Shown: positions 26,647 through 35,354 of the stretch, piece after piece
How the letters are laid out: every line of letters begins with the position of its first letter
Position numbering within the stretch: position 1 is the first letter of the stretch
Assembly: GCA_965226095.1 (NCBI GenBank)
Contig: OZ245336.1
Location: 62,001-126,000, forward strand
Source of the DNA: JANQSP01 sp965226095
GTDB taxonomy: Bacteria > Bdellovibrionota > Bdellovibrionia > Bdellovibrionales > UBA1609
Direction: 5' to 3'
Length of the DNA stretch: 64,000 bases
The notes under the pieces: generated by a model
What the model was told of the DNA's origin: nothing
Database searches by the model: none
Seen by the model: the letters and a program-made list of their open reading frames with translations, nothing else
Made by a program: the position numbers and the translations under genes

Positions 26647-28080
26647 ATGAAGCACTTATTGATATTTTTTGTTGTTATCTTTTTTTCTTCTTCAGCTTTT
26701 TCAGATGCTTGTGAAAATTCTTTTTCAGCTGTTACAGACCCACAAGTTTTAAAAACAAAGTTGATCGATACAAATGGAGAGCTTCATCAGAAATACATAG
26801 GACAGGAAGGTTGTATTCAATTTGCTGATACCTATTTCGGAAGCAACATGCGTAAGGTTTTCGATACAATGTCCTCCGCACTTTCTAAAGACATGTTTAA
26901 AAGGCTTAGGTGGCAACAGTTTAAAGGTATGACAAAAGAATTTAAAGAGTTAAAAACTCAGATCTTAGATGAACATGGGGAATTGAGAAAAGAATACATA
27001 GGACAGGAAGAAGGTTATCCCAGATTTGCGGACACTTACTATGGCGGCGAAAAAAAAGAAAATGGAGATATGCAAAAAGCCTTTCTCAATGTGTCCTCTG
27101 TGCTCTCCAAAGACATGTTTAAAAGGCTTAGGTGGCAGGCATTTTATGGTACTACAAAAGAGTTTAAAGACTTAAAAGATCTGATCTTAGATGAAATAGG
27201 AGAACTAAAAAAAGAATACATAGGACAAGAGGAAGAAGGTTATCCCAGATTTGCGAACACTTACTATGGTGGTGAAAAAAAAGAAAATGGAGAGATGCAA
27301 AAAGCCTTTATCAATGTGTCCTCTGTACTATCCACAGACATGTTTAAAAGGCTGGGGTGGCAACAGTTTCATGGTACTACAAAAGAGTTTAAAGAGTTAA
27401 AAACTCAGATCTTAGATGAACATGGGGAATTGAGAAAAGAATACATCGGACAGGAAGAAGGCTATCCCAGATTTGCGGACACTTACTATGGCGGCGAAAA
27501 AAAAGAAAATGGAGATATGCAAAAAGCCTTTCAAAATGTGTCCTCTGTGCTCTCCAAAGACATGTTTAAAAGGCTGGGGTGGCAACAGTTTCATGGTACG
27601 ACAAAAGAGTTTAAAGAGTTAAAAACTCAGATCTTAGATGAACATGGGGAATTGAGAAAAGAATACATAGGACAAGAAGAAGGCTATCCCAGATTTGCGA
27701 ACACTTACTATGGGGGTGAAAAAAAAGAAAATGGAGAGATGGATAAAGCCTTTCTCAATGTATCCTCCATGCTTTCCAAAGACATGTTTAAAAGGCTGGG
27801 GTGGCAACAGTTTAAAGGTACTACAAAAGAGTTTAAAGAGTTAAAAACTCAAATCTTAGATGAACATGGGGAATTGAGAAAAGAATACATAGGACAGGAA
27901 AAAGGCTATCCCAAATTTACGGACACTTACTATGGCGGTGAAAAAAAAGAAAATGGAGAGATGCAAAAAGCCTTTATCAATGTGTCCTCTGTACTATCCA
28001 CAGACATGTTTAAAAGGCTTAGGTGGCAGGCATTTCAAGGTACTACAAAGGAATTTAAAGAGTTAAAAACTCAATCTTAG
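26647..28080 (+). CDS. Secreted tandem-repeat protein, N-terminal part (frameshifted)
   Basis: A signal peptide (MKHLLIFFVVIFFSSSAFS) is followed by six near-identical repeats of about 76 residues. The unit contains KRLGWQQFxGTTKEFKEL, ILDEHGELRKEYIGQEEGY, PRFADTYYGGEKKENGD and MQKAFxNVSSVLSKDM. I do not recognise the family. The frame closes at 28078 because the sequence ACTCAATCTTAG lacks one base present in all sister repeats (ACTCAGATCTTAG or ACTCAAATCTTAG). The array resumes in the next frame, so the intact gene would span 26647-28904 and encode about 752 residues. The high DNA identity between units suggests recent expansion or gene conversion. Predicted to be outside the cytoplasm. Confidence 0.8.
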   Translation: MKHLLIFFVVIFFSSSAFSDACENSFSAVTDPQVLKTKLIDTNGELHQKYIGQEGCIQFADTYFGSNMRKVFDTMSSALSKDMFKRLRWQQFKGMTKEFKELKTQILDEHGELRKEYIGQEEGYPRFADTYYGGEKKENGDMQKAFLNVSSVLSKDMFKRLRWQAFYGTTKEFKDLKDLILDEIGELKKEYIGQEEEGYPRFANTYYGGEKKENGEMQKAFINVSSVLSTDMFKRLGWQQFHGTTKEFKELKTQILDEHGELRKEYIGQEEGYPRFADTYYGGEKKENGDMQKAFQNVSSVLSKDMFKRLGWQQFHGTTKEFKELKTQILDEHGELRKEYIGQEEGYPRFANTYYGGEKKENGEMDKAFLNVSSMLSKDMFKRLGWQQFKGTTKEFKELKTQILDEHGELRKEYIGQEKGYPKFTDTYYGGEKKENGEMQKAFINVSSVLSTDMFKRLRWQAFQGTTKEFKELKTQS

Positions 28081-28094
28081 ATGAACATGGGGAA

Positions 28095-28904
28095 TTGAGA
28101 AAAGAATACATAGGACAAGAAGAAGGCTATCCCAGATTTGCGAACACTTACTATGGGGGTGAAAAAAAAGAAAATGGAGAGATGGCTAAAGCCTTTAAAA
28201 ATGTGTCCTCTGTACTATCCACAGACATGTTTAAAAGGCTTAGGTGGCAACAGTTTAAAGGTATGACAAAAGAGTTTAAAGAGTTAGCTCAAATCTTAGA
28301 TGAACATGGGGAATTGAGAAAAGAATACATAGGACAGGAAGAAGGTTATCCCAAATTTACGAACACTTACTATGGCGGTGAAAAAAAAGAAAATGGAGAT
28401 ATGGCTAAAGCCTTTAAAAATGTGTCCTCTGTGCTTTCTAAAGACATGTTTAAAAGGCTTGGGTGGCAACAGTTTCAAGGCACTACAAAAGAGTTTAAAG
28501 AGTTAAAAGCTCAGATTTTGGATGAACATGGGGAATTGAGAAAAGAATACATAGGACAGGAAGAAGGCTATCCCAGATTTGCAAACACTTATTATGGTAG
28601 AGATATGCAAAAAGCCTTTAAAAATGTGTCCTCTGTGCTCTCCAAAGACATGTTTCAACAATTAGGCTGGAAATATTTTCAAGGAAGCACTAATCAGTTT
28701 CATGCACTGATCATGTACTTTAAAGCTCATTCATTTGAAGATTATAGAGGTGTAGAAGAACAAAGACAAATCGCTGAGCTTATCTTTGAAAATAATCTTC
28801 GAAGAGCTTATATGAATGTATCCACTTTAAGGGAGTATTTGTTTATCAATAAAGATGTGTTTAAGGATTTGAGGGAATCCGGCTGGTCCAGAACCTTAAG
28901 ATAG
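28095..28904 (+). CDS. Secreted tandem-repeat protein, C-terminal part (after frameshift)
   Basis: This frame continues the array directly after the one-base deletion at about 28073. It has three more full repeats, the last lacking the GEKKENG insert, and then a diverged tenth unit (QIAELIFENNLRRAYMNVST, YLFINKDVFKDLRESGW) that caps the protein. The ATG at 28095 within ELRKE is not a credible independent start. One repeat lacks a single lysine codon (KELAQILDE), an in-frame change. Confidence 0.75.
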   Translation: MRKEYIGQEEGYPRFANTYYGGEKKENGEMAKAFKNVSSVLSTDMFKRLRWQQFKGMTKEFKELAQILDEHGELRKEYIGQEEGYPKFTNTYYGGEKKENGDMAKAFKNVSSVLSKDMFKRLGWQQFQGTTKEFKELKAQILDEHGELRKEYIGQEEGYPRFANTYYGRDMQKAFKNVSSVLSKDMFQQLGWKYFQGSTNQFHALIMYFKAHSFEDYRGVEEQRQIAELIFENNLRRAYMNVSTLREYLFINKDVFKDLRESGWSRTLR

Positions 28905-28955
28905 TTTAACAAACTACATACTGATCATAGATTATAAAGAAACCATATTTTTTTG

Positions 28956-29038
28956 ATTAAATGGCAACAGCATTATTGGTAGTTGTTGAATAAGTGGTTT
29001 TATCTTTTTGTAAAGGCAAACTAAAACAAGCTCCTCCT
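28956..29038. repeat. 83-bp direct repeat, copy 1
   Basis: The segment starting ATTAAATGGCAACAGCATTA and ending CTCCTCCT recurs at 32640-32722 with a single mismatch. Each copy lies just downstream of one of the two secreted repeat-protein genes. Its role is unknown: a conserved 3' untranslated element, a small RNA or a recombination site are possible. Confidence 0.85.
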
Positions 29039-29087
29039 AGGGGGGATATTGGATATTTCATTGAATTTAATAAACTTTAAACAAAGC

Positions 29088-29100
29088 TGTAATTTTTACA
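29088..29100. promoter_or_regulatory. Palindrome TGTAATTTTTACA, candidate operator
   Basis: This is identical to 26547-26559 and lies 86 bp before the helicase-like gene. A TATAAT at 29140-29145 could be the -10 box, which would place the palindrome near -50, as for an activator or an upstream repressor site. Confidence 0.55.
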
Positions 29101-29186
29101 CGATCCCTATAAAAACCTTTATTTTATGACTGTTCTCCCTATAATCACCCTTACAAGTTGGGGTGTGTATAAAGGTGAGTTGAGTC

Positions 29187-31454
29187 ATGGTATTTAATCA
29201 GTGGTTGAGTTTTTTATCTCCAAGTTGGTATTCAAAGAAAATATTTCTTTTTATTGTTCTATCGGCTGTCTTCACACTCAGCTCTGTTGCTGATGAAGAT
29301 ACTCTTATCTCACTAACCAGAAGGGCTCTTACAGGTCTTTCCCCTCAACAAGCGAAAAACATTCAAAGCTTAAGTATCACAAGCTGTGGTGCTTTATGTG
29401 TTTCTTTTCCTTCCTTATCAGGAGTGACATTTAAAATTGAAGTGGATAGCAATGTTAAAACCTCTCAAATAAGTTTTGATGAAAGCTCTCGTACTCTCAC
29501 CATTCCATCTGTTCAGTTTTTAGAAGGTATAAATACATCTTCTGATTCTTTGGAAGTATTAAGAAGGTTTTTAGTCAGCCATGAATATCATCCTTATCTA
29601 TCCCATCACACCAAACCCTCTCAGGTCACAGCACTTGAAGCCTTTGAGCAAGCTCTTCGTGAGGGAGCTTTAAGTTTTCTACACATCTCTCCCACAGGAA
29701 CAGGAAAGAGTGTGGTCTTAGCCAAAGCTCTTAAACACAGAATGGAATCTTCTACAAACAAGCTCTTTATAGTAACTGCCGATCAGATAAACTTAATTGA
29801 TCAATTAGAGTCAGAGATAAGAGAAGAGCTTAAAGATAGTGCTGTTCGCATAGTTAATTGGAATACTGTAAGGGACAAGAGTAAAACCAGCACATTTGCT
29901 CATCAGATAGAAGAGGTAGAAAAAAGGAATGTTCCCACAGTATTAGTAATCACCTCTCAAAGTTTAAAGCCAAGGTTTAATGCTCTATCCAGGGATAGAG
30001 ATTTAAGAGGGTCTTATGAGAAGCTTATAAAAAATCTCAATAGTATTTATATAGACGAGGCTCATCACCTTGGAGCCACAAAGACGAAGACCACAATAGC
30101 TAAGTTAATAAGAGAGAGTCACACACAAGGAAACAGAGAGGTATTGTTATACGGCACAACAGCTACTCCAGTGCATGAGGAGGTGGAGCTTAAGGATTTA
30201 TTTGAGAGGGAGCATTGGAGTTATTTGAATGAGAGACAAGAGGATTTTTTTAGGACCCATTCATTAGAACAGATACTGGTTCAGCTATCAAAAGCTATTA
30301 ATCGTGGAGATATAACCCCCTTTGATGATTTATATGTACTAGGAGAAGATAGTTTTAAAAGCAGAAAAGGCGCTGATAAAGAAAACACAGAAGATATATT
30401 TATAAATACACAGCATAATTCTTATTATGAATTAAACCCCAAACATTACAATAGGCTTGCAGAGTTACTATTTCCCATTTTTCAGGATAATAGAAAAGGT
30501 TTTATCCTTGCTTCCACAATAGCAGAAGCAGAAAGACTAGCAATGTTTTTCAACCGGTATTTTAACCAAATAGAGGGAATAGAGATGAGGTTTGAAGCCT
30601 ATCACTCAGAGATGACAATGGAAGAAAGGCAGGCTGTGACAGAGAGGTCCACAAGCACAAAGAAAAGACATTACATAGTGGCAGTAAGGGCACTAGATGA
30701 GGGAATAAACTTACCTCACCTGTCGGCCTATGTGGATTTAAATGCCAATGTACCCATAAAGAAGATGATGCATAGGATGGGCAGAGTATTGAGACTTTAC
30801 AAGGGTAAGATGACCTCAGATGTAGTGTTTTTAATAAACTACAGGAATGAAAGTATGGTGGAGGATACCTTGAAGCTAATGGAAGAGGCGGAGAAGGTGT
30901 CATTTCGTGGAGGAGTGGAGAGACAAGAGAGAAGAAAGAAGCAGAGCTTGTCGGAAGTGGCAAATGCGATAAGCAAAGAGGATTTATTGAAGATAAGGGA
31001 AGAGTTAAGAGATTCGGTGATAAGTTTTTGGGGCAACAGGAAGGATGGAAGGTTTTTAAGGATTGAGGAGCTATTAGAAGCTATAAAAAAATACAACCAA
31101 GAGGCGCCTAAGTCCAAGCGAATAACAACTAAGTCCTCATACAAGAAGCATTATAAGGAGATCGAGGGCGCGCCCTCAGCTCCGGATAAATTTTACGGAA
31201 AAAAGAAGTGGGAGAGGATAGGTAAGTGGCGTGGGTTTTTTGGAAAGTCTCCAATAATAGAGACCCTGGAGGAATTGATAGAAGCCGTGAGGGAATATAA
31301 TAGGAAGGCAGCAGAGTCGAAACGAATAACAAGTGTGCTCTCATACAATAAGCACTATAAGGAGATCGAGGGAGCGCCCTCAGCTCCGGATAAATTTTAC
31401 GGAAAAAAGGAGTGGGAGAAAATAGGTAAGTGGCGAGGTTTTTTGATAGATTAG
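29187..31454 (+). CDS. Secreted superfamily-2 helicase with C-terminal repeats, first part (frameshifted)
   Basis: The product starts with a hydrophobic signal segment (KKIFLFIVLSAVFTLSSVA, about residues 18-36). After a 110-residue unknown region comes a DEAD/DEAH-type ATPase: Walker A SPTGTGKSVVLAKAL, DEAH in YIDEAHHLGA, TTATP, then the second RecA fold with VRALDEGINLPHL and HRMGRVLRLY. Two 65-70-residue repeats follow (EELIEAVREYNRKAAESKR, SYNKHYKEIEGAPSAPDKFY, EWEKIGKWRGFF). The frame ends at 31454 because one repeat has six T where the equivalent sites have seven. An intact gene would run to 32554, about 1122 residues. A signal peptide on such an ATPase is very unusual. Export to another cell's cytoplasm is inference. 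Confidence 0.8.
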   Translation: MVFNQWLSFLSPSWYSKKIFLFIVLSAVFTLSSVADEDTLISLTRRALTGLSPQQAKNIQSLSITSCGALCVSFPSLSGVTFKIEVDSNVKTSQISFDESSRTLTIPSVQFLEGINTSSDSLEVLRRFLVSHEYHPYLSHHTKPSQVTALEAFEQALREGALSFLHISPTGTGKSVVLAKALKHRMESSTNKLFIVTADQINLIDQLESEIREELKDSAVRIVNWNTVRDKSKTSTFAHQIEEVEKRNVPTVLVITSQSLKPRFNALSRDRDLRGSYEKLIKNLNSIYIDEAHHLGATKTKTTIAKLIRESHTQGNREVLLYGTTATPVHEEVELKDLFEREHWSYLNERQEDFFRTHSLEQILVQLSKAINRGDITPFDDLYVLGEDSFKSRKGADKENTEDIFINTQHNSYYELNPKHYNRLAELLFPIFQDNRKGFILASTIAEAERLAMFFNRYFNQIEGIEMRFEAYHSEMTMEERQAVTERSTSTKKRHYIVAVRALDEGINLPHLSAYVDLNANVPIKKMMHRMGRVLRLYKGKMTSDVVFLINYRNESMVEDTLKLMEEAEKVSFRGGVERQERRKKQSLSEVANAISKEDLLKIREELRDSVISFWGNRKDGRFLRIEELLEAIKKYNQEAPKSKRITTKSSYKKHYKEIEGAPSAPDKFYGKKKWERIGKWRGFFGKSPIIETLEELIEAVREYNRKAAESKRITSVLSYNKHYKEIEGAPSAPDKFYGKKEWEKIGKWRGFLID

Positions 31455-32554
31455 ATTTAAGGAAAAAGCTTGAGACCGTGGAGGAATTGATAGAAGCCGT
31501 GAGGGAATATAATAGGAAGGCAGCAGAGTCGAAACGAATAACAAGTGTGCCCTCATACAATAAGCATTATAAGGAGATCGAGGGCGCGCCCTCAACTCCG
31601 GATGGATTTTACGGAAAAAAGGAGTGGGAGAAAATAGGTAAGTGGCGAGGTTTTTTTGATAGATTAGATCCATCAAGGAAAAAGCTTGAGACTCCAGAGG
31701 AGTTGATATCAGCCGTGAGGGAGTATAATAGGGAGGCAGCAGAGTCGAAACGAATAACAACTCAGTCATCATACAAGAAGCATTATAAGGAGATCGAGGG
31801 AGCGCCCTCAGATCCGAATGTATTTTACGGAAAAAAGGAGTGGGAGAAAATAGGTAAGTGGCCAGGTTTTTTTGAGAAATTAGGTTTGCGTGAGAAAAAG
31901 TTTGAGACCGTGGAGGAATTGATAGAAGCCGTGAGGAAATATAATAGAGAGGCTGTAGAGTCGAAACGAATAACAAGTGTGCCCTCATACAATAAGCATT
32001 ATAAGGAGATCGAGGGCGCGCCCTCAAATCCAAATCAGTTTTACGGAAAAAAGGAGTGGGAGAAAATAGGTAAGTGGCCAGGTTTTTTTGAAAAATTAGG
32101 TTTGCGTGAGAAAAAGTTTGAGACTCCAGAAGAGTTGATAGAAGCCGTGAGGGAATATAATAGGAAGGCAGCAGAGTCGAAACGAATAACAAGTGAGCCC
32201 TCATACAATAAGCATTATAAGGAGATCGAGGGCGCGCCCTCAAGTCCGAATCAGTATTACGGAAAAAAGGAGTGGGAGAAAGTAGGTAAGTGGCGAGGTT
32301 TTTTTGCAAAGTTGGGTATAAGGAAAAAGCTTGAGACCGTGGAGGAATTGATAGAAGCCGTGAGGGAATATAATAGGAAGGCAGCAGAGTCGAAACGAAT
32401 AACAAGTGTGCCCTCATACAAGAAGCATTATAAGGAGATCGAGGGCGCGCCCTCAACTCCGGATGGATTTTACGGAAAAAAGGAGTGGGAGAAAATAGGT
32501 AAGTGGCCAGGTTTTTTTAAAAAAATGCAAAGCTGTGAAAAATCTTTTCATTAG
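31430..32554 (+). CDS. Helicase repeat array, second part (after frameshift)
   Basis: This frame continues the repeat array of the preceding helicase with five more units, giving seven in all, each with SKRITS.PSY.KHYKEIEGAP, FYGKKEWEKIGKW and GFF. It opens at a GTG inside the motif KWRGFF, so it is a continuation, not a separate gene. The repeats recall the integrase/helicase-associated modules found C-terminal to many SF2 helicases. Each unit contains a GAGGG(C/A)GCGCCCTC segment, GC-rich against the AT-rich background. It ends in a short basic tail. Confidence 0.75.
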   Translation: MARFFDRLDLRKKLETVEELIEAVREYNRKAAESKRITSVPSYNKHYKEIEGAPSTPDGFYGKKEWEKIGKWRGFFDRLDPSRKKLETPEELISAVREYNREAAESKRITTQSSYKKHYKEIEGAPSDPNVFYGKKEWEKIGKWPGFFEKLGLREKKFETVEELIEAVRKYNREAVESKRITSVPSYNKHYKEIEGAPSNPNQFYGKKEWEKIGKWPGFFEKLGLREKKFETPEELIEAVREYNRKAAESKRITSEPSYNKHYKEIEGAPSSPNQYYGKKEWEKVGKWRGFFAKLGIRKKLETVEELIEAVREYNRKAAESKRITSVPSYKKHYKEIEGAPSTPDGFYGKKEWEKIGKWPGFFKKMQSCEKSFH

Positions 32555-32639
32555 TTTGCAACATAAAAATTAAAATTGGGTGTAAATGGATGTAATAATG
32601 GGGGTGTGGTATAGTTTCAGTTCAAAAAGATAAAATTTC

Positions 32640-32722
32640 ATTAAATGGCAACAGCATTATTGGTAGTTGTTGAATAAGTGGTTTTATCTTTTTGTAAAGG
32701 CAAACTAAAACAAACTCCTCCT
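32640..32722. repeat. 83-bp direct repeat, copy 2
   Basis: It matches copy 1 (28956-29038) at 82 of 83 bases and lies about 85 bp after the helicase-repeat gene. The flanking DNA of the two copies is not similar, so the unit is discrete. Confidence 0.85.
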
Positions 32723-32819
32723 ATAATTTTTAAAAATACAAAGTCATCAAAAAATCAAGTGTTTATTTTCACTGTCGCTTTTCTTAATACCTATGGTTGA
32801 TAAAACTAAAAATCAAAAA

Positions 32820-32838
32820 GTCCAGTAATTTACTGGAC
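32820..32838. promoter_or_regulatory. Perfect palindrome GTCCAGTAA-T-TTACTGGAC
   Basis: The 9-bp arms meet at a single base. It lies about 145 bp before the small coiled-coil gene at 32983 and has no T run after it, so it may be an operator rather than a terminator. Confidence 0.4.
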
Positions 32839-32982
32839 CTATACCCTGTCAGGATTTTTGCATACTGTAAACTCTTAAAATATAAAAAAAAAAGTAATGT
32901 CTCATCTTTAGACAAGCCATAAATTTGACTTCTTTTTTTATTTTTTTATATGACATAATATATAAAGTAATGGAGCGGAAAA

Positions 32983-33327
32983 ATGATAAAAGAAATTATT
33001 CACCTTTTACAACAGAAAAATAAACAGTTGTCTCTCTTTGAACAACTTAGTTCTCAGGAACATGATCGTTTACGAGTTGGAGATTTTAATCATATTCAGA
33101 AATTTTATAAAGCTCGCCAACTACTACTACAATCTATTGAGCGTATTGATCAAAAACTTAAAAAACAAAAAATACACCACCCATCCAAAGAAGATAAAAG
33201 CAAGGTCCTAAAATTACTACAAGTAAAGAAAAAAATTGTATTATCTATTTTACATAAAGATCTAATGATTTATTCACAATTGAATGAAAAAGAAAATCTT
33301 CCGGCAAAACAGCAAGCGGCTAGCTAA
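32983..33327 (+). CDS. Small coiled-coil protein
   Basis: The 114-residue, lysine- and glutamine-rich helical protein has no signal peptide or membrane segment. Its length and helical layout are reminiscent of FlgN/FliT-type chaperones, but no sequence motif settles this. The ATG follows GGAGCGG. It lies 63 bp upstream of a two-component histidine kinase in the same orientation and may be cotranscribed. Confidence 0.6.
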   Translation: MIKEIIHLLQQKNKQLSLFEQLSSQEHDRLRVGDFNHIQKFYKARQLLLQSIERIDQKLKKQKIHHPSKEDKSKVLKLLQVKKKIVLSILHKDLMIYSQLNEKENLPAKQQAAS

Positions 33328-33390
33328 AAGTCCAGCTCTGCTACCCTGTTTATTCTAAAAAGTTCTTAAATCTTTTATCATTATCTGTAT

Positions 33391-34959
33391 ATGTCTGTTT
33401 CAAAGCCACTTCCTCTTAATTCCTACCTGACTCAACTTCAGTTTCAACATTCCAATGAAAACACTTCGTCCACTAAAAAAATATCCATTAAACGCCTAAC
33501 CAATGAAGTGAAAGAATTGAAAGCCCAATTAAAATTTTTTAATCAAATATTTTTTGCCGGCTCTATAGAACAATTTTTACTTCTTTTATATAAAGAAATA
33601 AACAAGCGATTTAAAGTGAGAAGCCTGGTTTTGTGCTGGAACTCCGGGCACTACGGACCTATTCAATATATATGTTCCGACCGGAATATATATAAAAAGC
33701 CGCCTCAAAAAACCTGGCCGGCTATACAGAAATCCTTCCGCCTGGGACATATAGAAGATCAACAGTATTTGGCCAGCCAATTAGGCCGGCCTGTTCAAAA
33801 AACTTTAGTGATTCCTATTCATACGAAAAACTACAGCTCCGGCCGACCTTATTCTTTATTTGTAGAGTTCTTACCAAGAAAAGAAGAAGCTTTAACAGAA
33901 TTTTTTAAATCTTTTTTATCTTTACTGGAAAGCCGTCTGGACATTCTTTTCTTAGAAGATGTGATGCTTGTGGCTTCAGAGCTTTGGACTTCCACTTTTA
34001 ATAAATTGAAAGAACCTCTGGCCATATTTGATGAACAAGGAGATTTAAGTAACTCCAATATTATTTTTGATGAAATGTGTTCACAAATTGAACCAGATAC
34101 ATTGGCTATACAACAAACTTTGCAGTGGCAGGACAGAACTTATGAAAAACATTCTTATCCTGTAAATATTCAAGGATCGAAATACACCATTTGTCACTAT
34201 GTGGATGTAACAGATTCTATTATCCTTAGAGGAAAAATGATTCAAAATACAAAAATGTCAGCATTAGGAAATCTAGGAGAAAGCATCGCACATCAACTCA
34301 ATAATCCATTAACCGGAATCTTATCCATGGCACAAGTGATTTTACATTCCTCCAAGAACACCGATGAACAAACCCAAGAAGATATGGAACATATTATGAC
34401 AGCTGTTTCCCGCTCCCAAAAAATTATAACCAACTTATTGGATTTTTCCCGCACAGGTACTCAGTTGGATATATGTGACCTTAATCAAGTAGTGGAAAAC
34501 ACTCTGCCCTTTTTAAAGTCCATAACCCATTTTACAGAATTTAATCTTCAATTTTACACACAACCTGTTACGATCAAAGTTCAACCCTGTCTTCTACAAC
34601 AGGTAGTATTTAACTTAGTAAAAAATAGCTGCCAGGCTACAGAATCCCTTAAACACAATAGAAAAATAAAAATACAGGTTATGCAAACTAAGACAGAAGC
34701 TATTTTATCTGTAGAAGATAATGGTCAAGGCATTGCTGAACAAGATCATGAAAACATATTTAAATTATTCTTTACCACTAAAAAGAAAGACCAGGGATCC
34801 GGTATTGGTTTAAACATGAGTCGCCGCATTGTGGAAAGCTTTAAAGGAAAACTCTCTGTTGGTAGATCCCTCCTAGGAGGAGCTTGTTTTACTCTTCGTC
34901 TACCTTTACAATATGAATGTGTAGAGCAAAAAAACAGGGAGCTAAAATGCGGGTGCTGA
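33391..34959 (+). CDS. Sensor histidine kinase
   Basis: The 522-residue cytoplasmic-looking kinase has an N-terminal GAF- or PAS-like sensor region (to about 280), an H-box AHQLNNPLTGILSM with the phospho-acceptor His301, and a catalytic domain with NLVKNSCQATE (N box), VEDNGQGIAE (G1) and KDQGSGIGLNMSRRIVE (G2). No transmembrane segment is seen, so the signal is probably internal. The overlapping response-regulator gene is its likely partner. Confidence 0.92.
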   Translation: MSVSKPLPLNSYLTQLQFQHSNENTSSTKKISIKRLTNEVKELKAQLKFFNQIFFAGSIEQFLLLLYKEINKRFKVRSLVLCWNSGHYGPIQYICSDRNIYKKPPQKTWPAIQKSFRLGHIEDQQYLASQLGRPVQKTLVIPIHTKNYSSGRPYSLFVEFLPRKEEALTEFFKSFLSLLESRLDILFLEDVMLVASELWTSTFNKLKEPLAIFDEQGDLSNSNIIFDEMCSQIEPDTLAIQQTLQWQDRTYEKHSYPVNIQGSKYTICHYVDVTDSIILRGKMIQNTKMSALGNLGESIAHQLNNPLTGILSMAQVILHSSKNTDEQTQEDMEHIMTAVSRSQKIITNLLDFSRTGTQLDICDLNQVVENTLPFLKSITHFTEFNLQFYTQPVTIKVQPCLLQQVVFNLVKNSCQATESLKHNRKIKIQVMQTKTEAILSVEDNGQGIAEQDHENIFKLFFTTKKKDQGSGIGLNMSRRIVESFKGKLSVGRSLLGGACFTLRLPLQYECVEQKNRELKCGC

Positions 34960-35336
34960 TTATTGATGATGAATTACTTATCAGAGAATCTCTTGCTCGT
35001 GTGGCCCAGGCTATGGGGCATGAAACTCGTGTGGAAAAGAATGGAAAAGATGGCCTGAAAGCCTGGAAAGAATTTCAACCTCAACTGGTATTTTTAGATA
35101 TTTTAATGCCGGAAATGGATGGCCCAGCTGTTTTGCAAGCCAGAGGCAAAAAAAATAATGAGAAGGTGGTGCTGATGTCAGCCCATCGAGCCTTTTCCTC
35201 CAGCACTCATCACATTGGAGTCGATCTTTTTGTATCCAAACCTTTTCAAAATGTTGTGGATGTTTTTAAACAAGCTGAAGCTTTGTGTTTCTCCAAGGAA
35301 CAAACAAAAAATACCCCCACCACTTTGTCTCCCTAA
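34947..35336 (+). CDS. Single-domain response regulator
   Basis: The 129-residue receiver has IIDDE near the N-terminus, the phospho-acceptor Asp51 in VFLDILMPEMDG, the switch residue in LMSAH and the lysine in VSKPF. There is no output domain, so it acts by protein contact or phosphotransfer. The frame is open earlier, but the ATG at 34947 follows GGGAG and starts directly at MRVLIIDD. It overlaps the kinase gene by 13 bp. Confidence 0.9.
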   Translation: MRVLIIDDELLIRESLARVAQAMGHETRVEKNGKDGLKAWKEFQPQLVFLDILMPEMDGPAVLQARGKKNNEKVVLMSAHRAFSSSTHHIGVDLFVSKPFQNVVDVFKQAEALCFSKEQTKNTPTTLSP

Positions 35337-35354
35337 TAAAGAAAGTTATTTTAA

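Noticed and set aside
31380..32456. 358-codon minus-strand frame over the helicase repeats
   Set aside because: It is the antisense of the repeat array, open only because the repeats lack stops in that frame. Its composition is proline/serine-rich antisense-like.
26647..32554. Regular repeats resembling a CRISPR array
   Set aside because: Unit length is 195-230 bp, units are contiguous and in frame, and there are no short repeats with unique spacers. I saw no CRISPR elsewhere.
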